In this document: positions 7,971-15,824 of the stretch, piece by piece
Layout of the letters: every line of letters begins with the position of its first letter
Numbering within the stretch: position 1 is the first letter of the stretch
NCBI GenBank assembly: GCA_964602485.1
Contig: CAZRQU010000014.1
Location: forward strand, 1 to 22,203
Reading direction: 5' to 3'
Length of the DNA: 22,203 nt
DNA from: WJLG01 sp964602485
GTDB taxonomy: Bacteria; Patescibacteriota; Patescibacteriia; Patescibacteriales; WJLG01
Notes under the pieces: model-generated
The model's database searches: none
Told to the model about the DNA's origin: nothing
The model's input: the letters and a program-made list of their open reading frames with translations, nothing else
Made by a program: the position numbers and the translations under genes

Positions 7971-7979
7971 ATTATAACA
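7971..7979 (-). promoter_or_regulatory. Extended -10 promoter for ATPase-divIC
   Basis: On the minus strand TGTTATAAT gives a perfect TATAAT (7976 to 7971) with an extended TGn (7979-7977). The best -35 at 17-base spacing is only TTTTTG (7999 to 7994), so the extended -10 would carry most of the strength. It lies directly downstream of the glycosyltransferase terminator. Confidence 0.65.
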
Positions 7980-7980
7980 C

Positions 7981-8005
7981 AAAAAGAGCCCTTCAAAAAG
8001 CTCTT
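7981..8005 (-). terminator. Terminator of the glycosyltransferase gene
   Basis: Stem AAGAGC/GCTCTT (7984-7989 with 8000-8005), loop of 10 bases, followed on the minus strand by TTT and then TGTG. It lies about 30 bases past the gene's stop codon. The short stem makes it a moderate terminator. Confidence 0.55.
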
Positions 8006-8034
8006 CAGATCTCGTCTTTTTTCACTTTGCGCCT

Positions 8035-9636
8035 TTATTTTTCCTCGTTTTCATATCTGCCTTTTTTGCCTTTTGGAGTTACTAAGAACCCCATATATTT
8101 ACCGAACATCAAGCGCGTTTGAGCATCAAGCGCCGGAAAAGTTCCGAAAAAAACTATCCCCAAAGGCAAAAGGGCCCATTCCAACACAACTGTTATCCTT
8201 TTGAAAAGCCCGAACTTCGGGGGTTTTGCCGGAAGCAGTAAAGTGGAAACTATAGCGGACAGGACCAACCCGGACATAGCCAAGGTCATCAATCCTCTGG
8301 TTACCATGGGCAGATTTCCGGACAACACTGTTGTTTTGAAATTATCACCACCTAAAATAAGAGGCATCCAACCGATAAGAGCTATTATTAAAGCATTGGT
8401 TGCCCAAGAATGGAAACCATGTATTTGAACCAATATCCTGGAAATGAATTTATCTTTAGGGATCTCTTTCCATTTCTTCCAAGTGTTGAAAAGAAGGTAG
8501 GGAAGATTCTCTACCCCCCAACCCCAGCGCCGCTGTTGTTTGTAAAGGCCTTGAAGTGTTGTCCATGTACTCTTGACCTCCAAAGAGTCCATAGAGATCG
8601 GAAAATACATAGGTTCCACTCGATAATCCCCCTTATAATAGCAAAAACAATGCCAAAATATCCGAGAATCCTCAGAAACCATATTAGTGGTCCAAAAATC
8701 AACATCTAAAAGCGCCTTCCAGGTCATGGAATGAGAAGAATATGTGGCCAACTTCTCTACTCTTATCTGTTGCATCATCTGCCAAAAAGTATTCGAAGAA
8801 GCTGCCACTCTGGAAAAGAAAGGCACTTCCCAAATATTATTATGATAAAGAGGGACAGGTTGGTAACTGGCCCGATAAGGCTCTTCGACCGTCAAGAACA
8901 AGTAGGTCAAACAAGAAAAATAACCGGGATAGACCACAGTGTCGCTATCAAAAACGCTAACCAGAACCTTTTCATCATCCACTTCTTCTTGGGCGAGTAT
9001 CTCTTCTTTTAATATCTTGGCTGCCCAGGCCTGGTTGGCTCCTTTTCCTTTTATCTCGCCTTCCATCCCATCGGGATGGATCGTTATCACAAGTCTCTTG
9101 AAGTGCTCTCCGAATTCATCCTTCATCTTTCGTGCCGTTTCCTGCGCTTGCTCTCCGGCCCTTTCCTCAGTAGCTAGGACCATTATCATATTTTTAACAG
9201 GAAAACCATCTTTTATTATCGCCTCTAAAGTGGGGCGCAAGACTTCCTCTCCTTCCAGCACATAAGGAATTATCACTACATGGACAACATCCTTATAAGA
9301 CATACCTTTTCTAGCCAAGATATCCTCTCCCAGGTCGCTTGGAATATCGTTCTTCAACTCTTTGCACTTGGATAGCCAGTCCAATTTCCTGTTCTTCTGC
9401 ATACGAATGAAGGATATGATCAAATGAACCCCTAAATACAAAACCAAAAGTAACCAATAGACATCAAAAAGAATAACGAAATAAGCCACCCACACGGGTG
9501 CAAAATAAGAGAATACCACCAGGCCAAGCAAAGTCCCCCAAGATAATGCTCCCGGCAGTATTTCAAAAACCCGGTAAAGAACCCTGTCTTTACCGGAAAG
9601 CTCGGTTGCTTTGCCTATCTTTAAATAATCGACCAT
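8035..9636 (-). CDS. Membrane-bound family 2 glycosyltransferase
   Basis: An integral membrane GT2 enzyme, probably polymerising or transferring a sugar onto an envelope polysaccharide from a nucleotide-sugar donor. Numbering from the ATG at 9634-9636 (533 residues): two N-terminal membrane helices (about 30-80), a cytosolic catalytic domain, then C-terminal helices. The catalytic domain has DSD (Asp230, Asp232), SED with the putative base Asp323, and Q-RRW (Gln367-Trp371). The DxD/ED/QxxRW set is that of processive GT2 enzymes such as cellulose synthase and hyaluronan synthase, but the product is unknown. A TTG start at 9690 would extend it by 18 residues, but those codons are the terminator-like hairpin at 9656-9683, so I prefer the ATG. 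It follows the VirD4/TraG-like ATPase gene by 66 bases. Confidence 0.88.
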   Translation of the reverse strand: MVDYLKIGKATELSGKDRVLYRVFEILPGALSWGTLLGLVVFSYFAPVWVAYFVILFDVYWLLLVLYLGVHLIISFIRMQKNRKLDWLSKCKELKNDIPSDLGEDILARKGMSYKDVVHVVIIPYVLEGEEVLRPTLEAIIKDGFPVKNMIMVLATEERAGEQAQETARKMKDEFGEHFKRLVITIHPDGMEGEIKGKGANQAWAAKILKEEILAQEEVDDEKVLVSVFDSDTVVYPGYFSCLTYLFLTVEEPYRASYQPVPLYHNNIWEVPFFSRVAASSNTFWQMMQQIRVEKLATYSSHSMTWKALLDVDFWTTNMVSEDSRIFWHCFCYYKGDYRVEPMYFPISMDSLEVKSTWTTLQGLYKQQRRWGWGVENLPYLLFNTWKKWKEIPKDKFISRILVQIHGFHSWATNALIIALIGWMPLILGGDNFKTTVLSGNLPMVTRGLMTLAMSGLVLSAIVSTLLLPAKPPKFGLFKRITVVLEWALLPLGIVFFGTFPALDAQTRLMFGKYMGFLVTPKGKKGRYENEEK

Positions 9637-9655
9637 AGATATGTTTAATACAGAT

Positions 9656-9683
9656 AAGGGGATTTTGTCTGAAAAATCCCCTT
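9656..9683 (-). terminator. Terminator or attenuator between the ATPase and glycosyltransferase genes
   Basis: An 11-bp stem (9656-9666 with 9673-9683; AAGGGGATTTT and its complement) with a 6-base loop lies 20 bases past the VirD4/TraG-like gene's stop. On the minus strand it is followed only by a short TT, so it may reduce rather than abolish read-through into the glycosyltransferase gene. On the plus strand it is followed by TT. Confidence 0.6.
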
Positions 9684-9702
9684 TTGTCAATTATATGTTA
9701 TC

Positions 9703-11520
9703 TTAGTCAAAGAATATATCCTCTCCCTCCTTTATCTCGTCTTCTCCTTCTTTCTCCTTGCCTTTTTTGACCACATCCTCTTTGATCTCCTTTTTGACCA
9801 CTTTTTTATCAAGAATGCTCTCGTTCCCCTTCTTCTTGAGTTCGCTTAAGGATATCCATTCGGATCCTTCTTTCTCGTCTTTCTTCTCTTTCACTTCTCC
9901 GGCGGCTTGTTCTTGTAATTGAGAAGGAGACAATTCAGACAACAATTTATCTCTTTCTTCCCTGGTTTTCTTCCTGAGCTCAGCTTCTTCACGTTTTTGC
10001 TTTTTTAGTTTGGACCGACAATCCTTGCAATATACCGGCCTAACTCCGTCAGGCTTGAAATTGACCGTGGTCTCGCATCCGCACGAAGAACAAATGACAT
10101 CATACCCCTTTTCTTGTTTGGTCGTTCTTTCTTTGTTCCCACTAGAGGCGTTGGCATTATTTCCTTTTGTTGTCGGCTTGCTCTTGCCGGATCCGCTTTC
10201 CTTGTTCTTCTCCTTAGTCTGCTTGTTCCCCTTATTATCATCAAGAAAATGAGTGTTCATTATCTCATCCTCCACCAAGCTCCTTTCCTTAGCATAATTC
10301 ATCCTGGTATACTCCACGCATTTATCAAAATTGCCGGTTATCTCTTCGTCAGTCAAAGGCGGCAATCCGCGGGCGGAAAAAGGATCAGAAGCCACCCCAT
10401 CTATCATCAGCTTTAAATAGAATTCATATTTAGGGATGTTGAGTATATCTTCTTGCTCAAAAGTAGGAGCGAATTCCTTTACCAATTCTTCAGCGTCAGT
10501 AGCCCCTACTCTAAAACAGATCATAGTCCCCACATTACCGAAAACCGCTGAAGCAACATTCTCATTCAACTGCTCTATATACTGATGAGCCATGATCAAA
10601 TTGAGGCGATACTTCCTGGCTTCTGACAAAATAGTGGCAAAACTCTCCGTACTGAAATTCTGAAATTCATCTATATAAAGATAAAAATCTCTTCTTGCCT
10701 TTTCAGATATGTTGACCCGGCTCATGGCGGCTAACTGTATCTTGGTGATCATCATCGCGCCTAAAAGAGCTGAATTATCCTCTCCTATATGCCCTTTGCT
10801 CAAATTCATTATCAATATCTTGCCCGAATCCATTATCTCACGCATATCTATGGACGATCTCTTTTGCCCGACTATATTCCTTATCAATGAGCTGGACAAG
10901 AACTGACCGACTTTGTTCTGGATAGGAGAAACCGCTTCGGAAGCGAACTTGTCAGCATAACCGGCAAACTCCTTTTCCCAAAAAGCTTTGACCACCGGAT
11001 CCTGGATATTACTTATTATCTTCTTTCTGAACGGCTTATCAGAAAGCATCCTGATCACTCCCAGAAGAGTAGAATCCGGATAATCCAAAATAGCTAAAAT
11101 GGCATTCCTTAATATATACTCCAATCTAGGTCCCCAGGAATCGGCCCAAAGCTTCTTGAAAACCCCGATAAGCCCGGAGGCCACCAAATGTCTAACCGAG
11201 ACATCAACCTGCTCCACGACATTGAAAGCTATAGGGTAATTCATATCAGAAGGATTGAAATATATCACATCCTGCACTCGATCCTTGGGAATATGTTGCA
11301 TCACTTTCTCAGCTAGATCGCCATGAGGATCGACCACGGCCACGCCCAAACCGGCTCGAATATCATTGACTATCATATTCTCCATAACCGTAGATTTACC
11401 CATACCGGTCTTTCCGATAAGATACATATGCCGGCGCCTATCATCCTTTTTTATACCGAACTTCTGTCTGCGATTGCGGAAAGTGGTTTCGGCAAAAACT
11501 GTTATATCATTGTCATACAT
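9703..11520 (-). CDS. VirD4/TraG-like ATPase (type IV secretion coupling-type) with C-terminal zinc ribbon
   Basis: A 605-residue P-loop ATPase of the HerA/VirD4 superfamily. Walker A is GKTGMGKST (36-44) and Walker B is YLYIDEF with Asp284-Glu285. The downstream EARKYRLNLIMAHQYIEQL segment is the conserved TraM-recognition-type block of coupling proteins. From about 430 the sequence is a low-complexity Lys/Glu/Ser tail interrupted by a CxxC-x17-CxxC zinc ribbon (Cys477, Cys480, Cys498, Cys501), then an acidic end (EGEDIFFD). It lacks membrane helices of its own; the gene 27 bases upstream encodes a membrane protein that may anchor it. Known relatives pump DNA or protein substrates through type IV secretion channels. 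Here no VirB4, relaxase or pilin gene is in view, so the substrate is unknown. ATG start, no Shine-Dalgarno. Confidence 0.85.
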   Translation of the reverse strand: MYDNDITVFAETTFRNRRQKFGIKKDDRRRHMYLIGKTGMGKSTVMENMIVNDIRAGLGVAVVDPHGDLAEKVMQHIPKDRVQDVIYFNPSDMNYPIAFNVVEQVDVSVRHLVASGLIGVFKKLWADSWGPRLEYILRNAILAILDYPDSTLLGVIRMLSDKPFRKKIISNIQDPVVKAFWEKEFAGYADKFASEAVSPIQNKVGQFLSSSLIRNIVGQKRSSIDMREIMDSGKILIMNLSKGHIGEDNSALLGAMMITKIQLAAMSRVNISEKARRDFYLYIDEFQNFSTESFATILSEARKYRLNLIMAHQYIEQLNENVASAVFGNVGTMICFRVGATDAEELVKEFAPTFEQEDILNIPKYEFYLKLMIDGVASDPFSARGLPPLTDEEITGNFDKCVEYTRMNYAKERSLVEDEIMNTHFLDDNKGNKQTKEKNKESGSGKSKPTTKGNNANASSGNKERTTKQEKGYDVICSSCGCETTVNFKPDGVRPVYCKDCRSKLKKQKREEAELRKKTREERDKLLSELSPSQLQEQAAGEVKEKKDEKEGSEWISLSELKKKGNESILDKKVVKKEIKEDVVKKGKEKEGEDEIKEGEDIFFD

Positions 11521-11547
11521 ACTAATTTAGATCTTAATTTTCCATTA

Positions 11548-13053
11548 TTATCCTATTGGTAAATTACTGGGAGGAGTCGCTTGGTCGGATGTATCATCTT
11601 CTGAAAATATATCATCCTCCTCTTGTTTTCTTTCTTCGCTCTCGTTTTCCGATGAAGAAGCTATATCTTCGGGGGCAACCTCTTTGTCTTCATCTTCGTT
11701 CAAAAACAATGGTTCAGCCGCCTCTTCACTGACTATATCTTCGGATTGAGGAAGCGACATTGGCGGCTCTGCCTTTCGTCCAGGAGCCTTTTGTATCATT
11801 GGAGCCTTGACCACTCCTTCATGCGGGAAGTGCCAAAGCGTGGCCAATTCTTTAACATTCATTATGCCGGGCATTCTTCCACCCCATTTTTCTCTGTTTA
11901 TATAATTTCTGAATACATTATTCTTTTTCTTGTTGAGTCTTTTTTTGGCAAAAAGATAAGCAGCTGAAGTAGCCGTATAGCTCATGTCAGGTTTCAAATT
12001 GTTCAGATCCAAAGCAGCGAATTGTTTCATAAAACCTACAAAACCATTGACCACCTTGCCTTTTTTCATAACATCCTTCTTGGCCAAATAGATCATTCTA
12101 GACTTGAACTCAAAGGCAAAATGAGCTGTTTTGGCTTCTATGCTCTCAACTACTTTTTTCTGCTTGGGCTTGAGATTCATCATCTTTAATGGATCGGATT
12201 CTTCTTTAACAGAGCCCTCTGCCGAGCCCATAATACTCCCGCCCACAGCCGTTAGAATGTCCAAAAGAGAGTCAGCCATCTTAGTGAAGATATTGCTGCC
12301 ACCGCCTATTTTTTCTCCTAATATTTTAGATACTTCCTTATCGCACCCTTCTATCCAATCGAACCCGGTTGGGGTGGCTATTATCTGATACCATAATTGC
12401 TCCCCTTTCCTTAAACTGCTCATTAGATCCATTAAACTGGCCATTGGATCCTTAAAGTGGGTTTCCGGGGCTCCCATCTGATGTTCAAACTCTTCATAGG
12501 TCTTTATCGGCAAAGAGTAATGCTTAGCCTGAATGAACTCAGCTCCCCAAAGATCATATTCATCATTCGGGAATCTGATGTCGGAAAGATCATTGGTATA
12601 ATCATCAACTTCGGTTATTTCAGCATCAGGGTATTGTGAATAAACGGCTGATTCGACTAGATCGCGAAATCCTACCGGAGTGTGTATCAAGAACTGAGTG
12701 TACCCGTCTATGCTCACTATCTCAAAACTGAATGATAATTGGAATTTACCTGCCCAATATTTCTCGATAAGATTGACCGATCCGTGAGCTCCGGCCAAAT
12801 AGGAAAAAAGGTTTTCCACGGCCTTGGGAGATTGTTCATTGCCTCGAGGTATATCAATAGCCAATAAAGTGAATTTGGCGTTCTTTTCTGCCCACTTACC
12901 TCTTATGTAGCTTATCCACACCTGCAGTACCCCCCATAAGAAAACTATAGTTATAGGTATCCAACCAAAATACTTGAATATTAAAATAAGCATCCTGTCC
13001 GGAGGCAAACTTAAAAAATCAGTTATGAAGCTAAGGTCTATAACTATATCCAT
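11548..13053 (-). CDS. Conserved membrane protein paired with the VirD4/TraG-like ATPase
   Basis: A 501-residue protein with an N-terminal membrane segment (about 20-48) and a large soluble region. I do not recognise a named family with certainty, but a protein of this kind commonly accompanies this ATPase type in CPR genomes. Segments that look conserved are LLAIDIPRGNEQSP (about 63-76), the IHTPVGFRDLVESAVYSQYPDAEI block (about 122-145) and WYQIIATPTGFDW (about 220-232). The C-terminal 80 residues are acidic and low-complexity. By context it may be the membrane anchor or platform of a secretion- or conjugation-like machine whose motor is the next gene. It starts with ATG at 13051-13053 behind a near-consensus promoter. 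Confidence 0.7.
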   Translation of the reverse strand: MDIVIDLSFITDFLSLPPDRMLILIFKYFGWIPITIVFLWGVLQVWISYIRGKWAEKNAKFTLLAIDIPRGNEQSPKAVENLFSYLAGAHGSVNLIEKYWAGKFQLSFSFEIVSIDGYTQFLIHTPVGFRDLVESAVYSQYPDAEITEVDDYTNDLSDIRFPNDEYDLWGAEFIQAKHYSLPIKTYEEFEHQMGAPETHFKDPMASLMDLMSSLRKGEQLWYQIIATPTGFDWIEGCDKEVSKILGEKIGGGSNIFTKMADSLLDILTAVGGSIMGSAEGSVKEESDPLKMMNLKPKQKKVVESIEAKTAHFAFEFKSRMIYLAKKDVMKKGKVVNGFVGFMKQFAALDLNNLKPDMSYTATSAAYLFAKKRLNKKKNNVFRNYINREKWGGRMPGIMNVKELATLWHFPHEGVVKAPMIQKAPGRKAEPPMSLPQSEDIVSEEAAEPLFLNEDEDKEVAPEDIASSSENESEERKQEEDDIFSEDDTSDQATPPSNLPIG

Positions 13054-13075
13054 GGAAAAACATATTTATAATTAT

Positions 13076-13104
13076 ATTTTACCATTTTAAGAGCATATTG
13101 ACAA
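13076..13104 (-). promoter_or_regulatory. Promoter of the membrane partner / VirD4-like ATPase operon
   Basis: TTGTCA (13104 to 13099), a 17-base spacer and TAAAAT (13081 to 13076) with an extended TGG. The predicted start leaves a leader of about 15-18 bases before the ATG. The -35 abuts a 31-base inverted repeat (13103-13133). Confidence 0.7.
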
Positions 13105-13133
13105 TTAGGATTTTTTGCTAAAAATGCCTAATT
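13103..13133. promoter_or_regulatory. Inverted repeat overlapping the -35 (candidate operator)
   Basis: AATTAGG-ATTTTT (13103-13115), loop TGCT (13116-13119) and AAAAAT-g-CCTAATT (13120-13133) form a 13-bp palindrome with one bulged base. It overlaps two bases of the -35. A separate terminator for the upstream gene already exists at 13166-13183, so a regulator-binding site is plausible but unproven. Confidence 0.4.
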
Positions 13134-13160
13134 AGAACATATAGCAAGCGATTCGAGTAT

Positions 13161-13184
13161 AAAAAAATCGACCTTGGCCGATTC
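13161..13184 (-). terminator. Terminator of the cysteine-rich gene
   Basis: On the minus strand an AATCG...CGATT stem (13179-13183 with 13166-13170), extendable through a G-U pair to about 7 bp, is followed by seven T residues. It lies about 20 bases past the TAA stop of the cysteine-rich protein. Confidence 0.75.
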
Positions 13185-13201
13185 AGGTCCGTATCGACAT
13201 T

Positions 13202-13897
13202 TTAAGGCCGGCGACAGAAACCAAGGTCGCAGATAAGACCTTTTTCAGGGTCGCAATCATATCCTAATTCAGCCTTATCATCACAACAAGGTTTATTGAT
13301 ATCCCCGCAGATATAGCACGTACCATTATTAAAAAGATGTCCCGGCAAACAAGGATCAGATCCCGGACAAGCCTTTAGCCCCTTGAATCCGCAAAGTGCG
13401 CATAAACCATTGAAGCAACCAGCCCTTTCTCGGCTGCTAGTGGCTATACAACCATCATCACAACAAGGATTTCCAGGCAAGCCACACCTTAAACACTGCT
13501 CCTCATGGCACATCAAGCCAATATCACATCCATTATCCCCCGGACAGCATAATTCCTCTTCGCCCCCGCAAGAGTGGCAATTGCCTAAATGACAAACTAG
13601 CCCTTCTTGGCAAGCATTCCCCTGACAACAAAACTCATCTTCAGCTCCGCAAGTGCATTCATCGGCACAATAGTTCCTGTCTGGATCATTTGGGTCAGTA
13701 CAACACTTCTGGCCAAAAGAACAAACAGGCTCTTCTTCACAGCAAGGGAGATAATCAAAGCCGCACTCACTGCCCATTATTATGCCCGGGTCAGGTGAAG
13801 CATACTGATCTTCCTCTTCTTTGACCAAAAAAACGATAACGATCGCGGATACGGAAAACAAGGCGATCAATGTTAATATTCTCTTTGTCTTATTCAT
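13202..13897 (-). CDS. Secreted or membrane-anchored cysteine-rich repeat protein
   Basis: I do not recognise a named family. The 231-residue product has an N-terminal hydrophobic segment (about 7-25), followed by a nearly helix-free region holding 36 cysteines. At least five tandem units of about 28-31 residues are visible (83-110, 110-138, 138-169, 169-197, 197-228), each starting CG, then CC or AC, then a GLxCxxxxC-type end. This looks like a disulfide-stabilised rod outside the membrane, anchored by an uncleaved signal segment. I chose the ATG at 13895-13897. A TTG 33 bases upstream abuts the preceding gene's terminator. A TATAAT at 13909 to 13904 ends only 6 bases before the ATG, so the mRNA may be leaderless. 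It sits at the downstream end of the surface-protein island. Confidence 0.8.
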   Translation of the reverse strand: MNKTKRILTLIALFSVSAIVIVFLVKEEEDQYASPDPGIIMGSECGFDYLPCCEEEPVCSFGQKCCTDPNDPDRNYCADECTCGAEDEFCCQGNACQEGLVCHLGNCHSCGGEEELCCPGDNGCDIGLMCHEEQCLRCGLPGNPCCDDGCIATSSRERAGCFNGLCALCGFKGLKACPGSDPCLPGHLFNNGTCYICGDINKPCCDDKAELGYDCDPEKGLICDLGFCRRP

Positions 13898-13903
13898 AAG
13901 GCA

Positions 13904-13909
13904 ATTATA
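13904..13909 (-). promoter_or_regulatory. -10 element of the cysteine-rich gene (leaderless start)
   Basis: A perfect TATAAT preceded by TTG lies 6 bases before the ATG. Transcription would start at or next to the A of the start codon. The -35 region is T-rich without a clear hexamer. Confidence 0.5.
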
Positions 13910-13930
13910 CAACAAAATTACAAAAAACAA

Positions 13931-13969
13931 AAAACCCTTCTTTTAAAAACTCAAGGCAAGAAGGGTTTT
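13931..13969 (-). terminator. Terminator of the first cohesin gene
   Basis: 12-nt arms (AAAACCCTTCTT at 13931-13942; complement at 13958-13969) with a 15-base loop. On the minus strand the stem is followed by TTGTTTTTTG. It lies 13 bases past the cohesin gene's stop. Confidence 0.85.
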
Positions 13970-13982
13970 ATATGTTCACTAT

Positions 13983-15743
13983 CTATTTTTTATATCTCAA
14001 TATCTTTTCGACATCCCTTATCTCCTTGAGTATGCCGCTTTCAGCTTCTTCTATCTTTTCGGCCAATTCCTCTTTTAATATATCTCTGTCTTCTTTGTTC
14101 ATTTTCACGGAATTTATCTCCATTTCCATTAAGGATCTGGCGTTGGAAAGGTTCTTCCTTAAAACCTCCTTAACTTCCAAGGTCTCCTTCTTCAATTTCT
14201 TTCTTATTATGCCCACCAATAATACCAGCAATATTATTATAACTATCACCATAAAGAGCAAACTTACCAGGATGGTGAAATAATCTATCATGAACGAACC
14301 AACCTTATTCATGGTGGTTTCGGATACTTGAAAATTTATACGCGGACTCTCTCTACTTTCAAGTCCTTTATCGTTAATGGCTTTGACCCAAGCAGTATAG
14401 CCACCACTTGAGAATTCCTCATCCAGAACCAAGAACCAATTGCCTTCATTGTCGACTTTGGCCGTATGTTCCTTGATCTCGTCGTTGCCCTTCTGTATAT
14501 AGACCGTAACTACCGCCTTTGGCAAGGCTGTGCCGCTAATGAAAAATTCCTTGCCTGGTGATAATTCTTCCGTGTAATTCTTTATTTCCGGAACAGCAAT
14601 GGTGTTTATAGTAAAATCGATACTGGCCGATGTTTCATTATTGGCTCGATCATACGCTTTTACGATAGCTGTATGCTCACCAACTTCTATATTCTCCACT
14701 TTATAGCTGGGATCATCCGCCAACAAAACAGTAGGCTCCGATTGCAGGTCATCTATCATTAATTCATATCTGTCTATACCGGAAAACTCATCAGTGGTCT
14801 TGAACTTCAATATCGGCCAATCATTATCCTCCTGAACCACTTCTATCTCAAGATCATCAGGCGGGGTATTGTCGGAATTTATCCTAAAGTGGGTCATTGT
14901 CCCCCATCTATCCTTTTCGTCTTGGAATTTTATATGGAAGAACCAGTGTCCATCTTTTTCTATGGGATATTCTTTGCTATTGAAAAGACCATCGGACAAA
15001 GGCCCCGGATCGGCCTCTTCTTCTTCATTAAGAGCTAAACTCACGCCCTCAACTCCGTCAGGAAGATCCCAGCTGAATTTCACTTTATCTCCTGAAAACC
15101 ATTTATTCTCATCAGGGTGAGTCTCTGATGTTACTTCCGGCTCATTATAAGTAGCTCTTTCTACCGGCTTTTCTTTCTTGGGAGGCGGTTCGCTGCCGGT
15201 CTTAGGCTGGCTTGGCTGAGCCGGCCTGCTTTCTTCCTTTGGGGCTTGGACCTTGGGAGAAACACTATAATTACCGCTACCCATGGTAGAAAGGATATTG
15301 GTTCCTTTTCCATCATTAGCTAAGGCAAATCCGGAAGTGAATCTTACACCTCCGGTGCCTGTCTTTTTGGTTTGAAAAGTTATCGTACAAATAGTTCCGG
15401 CGCTGCCGTTGTAGCCTGGATGAGGTATGCCTCCGGCAAAATTTATAGTACCTCCGCTATTATTGAAGGCTGGCTGAGTGGTCCAGAGGTTAAAAATGGA
15501 ACCACCGGTAGAAATACCGGTAACCTGCAGGACATCATTATCAAAAGAGATCGCACCTTGAGCCGCGTTAATAGCCGCTCCACCGGTATTCACCCTTACC
15601 GTTACCGAGAACCTGCTTCCAACCACATAAGTGCCTGAAGAAGGGGATAGATAAAGAGTGGCCGAAGCCGCCTGAGCGGCCAAGGGTAAGATTCCTCCAA
15701 AAATGAAAGAAGCCAATAATATTGTCAAAAAAATCCTTTTCAT
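13983..15743 (-). CDS. Cohesin-domain surface protein with membrane anchor and cytoplasmic coiled coil
   Basis: A 586-residue type I surface protein. A signal peptide (1-25, ending AQA) is followed by a cohesin domain (about 28-163). Hallmarks are LYLSPSSGTYVVGSRFSV, the hydrophobic ISFDNDVLQV strand, the GGIPHPGYNGSAGTICTITF turn and the FALANDGKGTNIL end. A Pro/Lys/Glu linker (164-200) and three Ig/fibronectin-like domains (about 200-295, 297-382, 384-475) lead to one membrane helix (488-513). After the helix comes a charged, coiled-coil cytoplasmic tail of about 70 residues (514-584). Cohesin domains bind dockerin domains, and a dockerin protein is encoded two genes upstream. It has the strongest Shine-Dalgarno in the window (AAGGAGGA, 3-base spacing to the ATG) and its own promoter. 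Confidence 0.88.
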   Translation of the reverse strand: MKRIFLTILLASFIFGGILPLAAQAASATLYLSPSSGTYVVGSRFSVTVRVNTGGAAINAAQGAISFDNDVLQVTGISTGGSIFNLWTTQPAFNNSGGTINFAGGIPHPGYNGSAGTICTITFQTKKTGTGGVRFTSGFALANDGKGTNILSTMGSGNYSVSPKVQAPKEESRPAQPSQPKTGSEPPPKKEKPVERATYNEPEVTSETHPDENKWFSGDKVKFSWDLPDGVEGVSLALNEEEEADPGPLSDGLFNSKEYPIEKDGHWFFHIKFQDEKDRWGTMTHFRINSDNTPPDDLEIEVVQEDNDWPILKFKTTDEFSGIDRYELMIDDLQSEPTVLLADDPSYKVENIEVGEHTAIVKAYDRANNETSASIDFTINTIAVPEIKNYTEELSPGKEFFISGTALPKAVVTVYIQKGNDEIKEHTAKVDNEGNWFLVLDEEFSSGGYTAWVKAINDKGLESRESPRINFQVSETTMNKVGSFMIDYFTILVSLLFMVIVIIILLVLLVGIIRKKLKKETLEVKEVLRKNLSNARSLMEMEINSVKMNKEDRDILKEELAEKIEEAESGILKEIRDVEKILRYKK

Positions 15744-15745
15744 AA

Positions 15746-15753
15746 TCCTCCTT
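15746..15753 (-). promoter_or_regulatory. Strong Shine-Dalgarno of the first cohesin gene
   Basis: AAGGAGGA on the minus strand, with GGAGG ending 4 bases before the ATG. Most other genes here lack a recognisable Shine-Dalgarno, so this one implies high translation. Confidence 0.75.
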
Positions 15754-15788
15754 GTGTATATAATAGAAGTTTTTAATCTCTAGCTATA

Positions 15789-15817
15789 ATTATAACCTTA
15801 TTTAGCTCAAGATTCAA
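15789..15817 (-). promoter_or_regulatory. Promoter of the first cohesin gene
   Basis: TTGAAT (15817 to 15812), 17-base spacer, TATAAT (15794 to 15789). The -35 lies 8 bases past the stop of the second cohesin gene, and the leader would be about 40 bases. This shows the two cohesin genes can be expressed separately. Confidence 0.75.
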
Positions 15818-15824
15818 ATCATTC

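Noticed and set aside
10005..10252. Overlapping frames on both strands inside the VirD4-like gene tail
   Set aside because: They arise from the low-complexity Lys/Glu coding region and lack any initiation signal.
12912..12920. DnaA box TTATCCACA as a possible origin element
   Set aside because: It encodes conserved codons (Val-Trp-Ile-Ser) within a gene, is single, and has no AT-rich unwinding region or dnaA/dnaN nearby.
13898..13930. TTG start extending the cysteine-rich protein by 11 residues
   Set aside because: It abuts the terminator of the preceding gene, and a -10 element lies inside the extension; the ATG gives a normal signal-like N-terminus.
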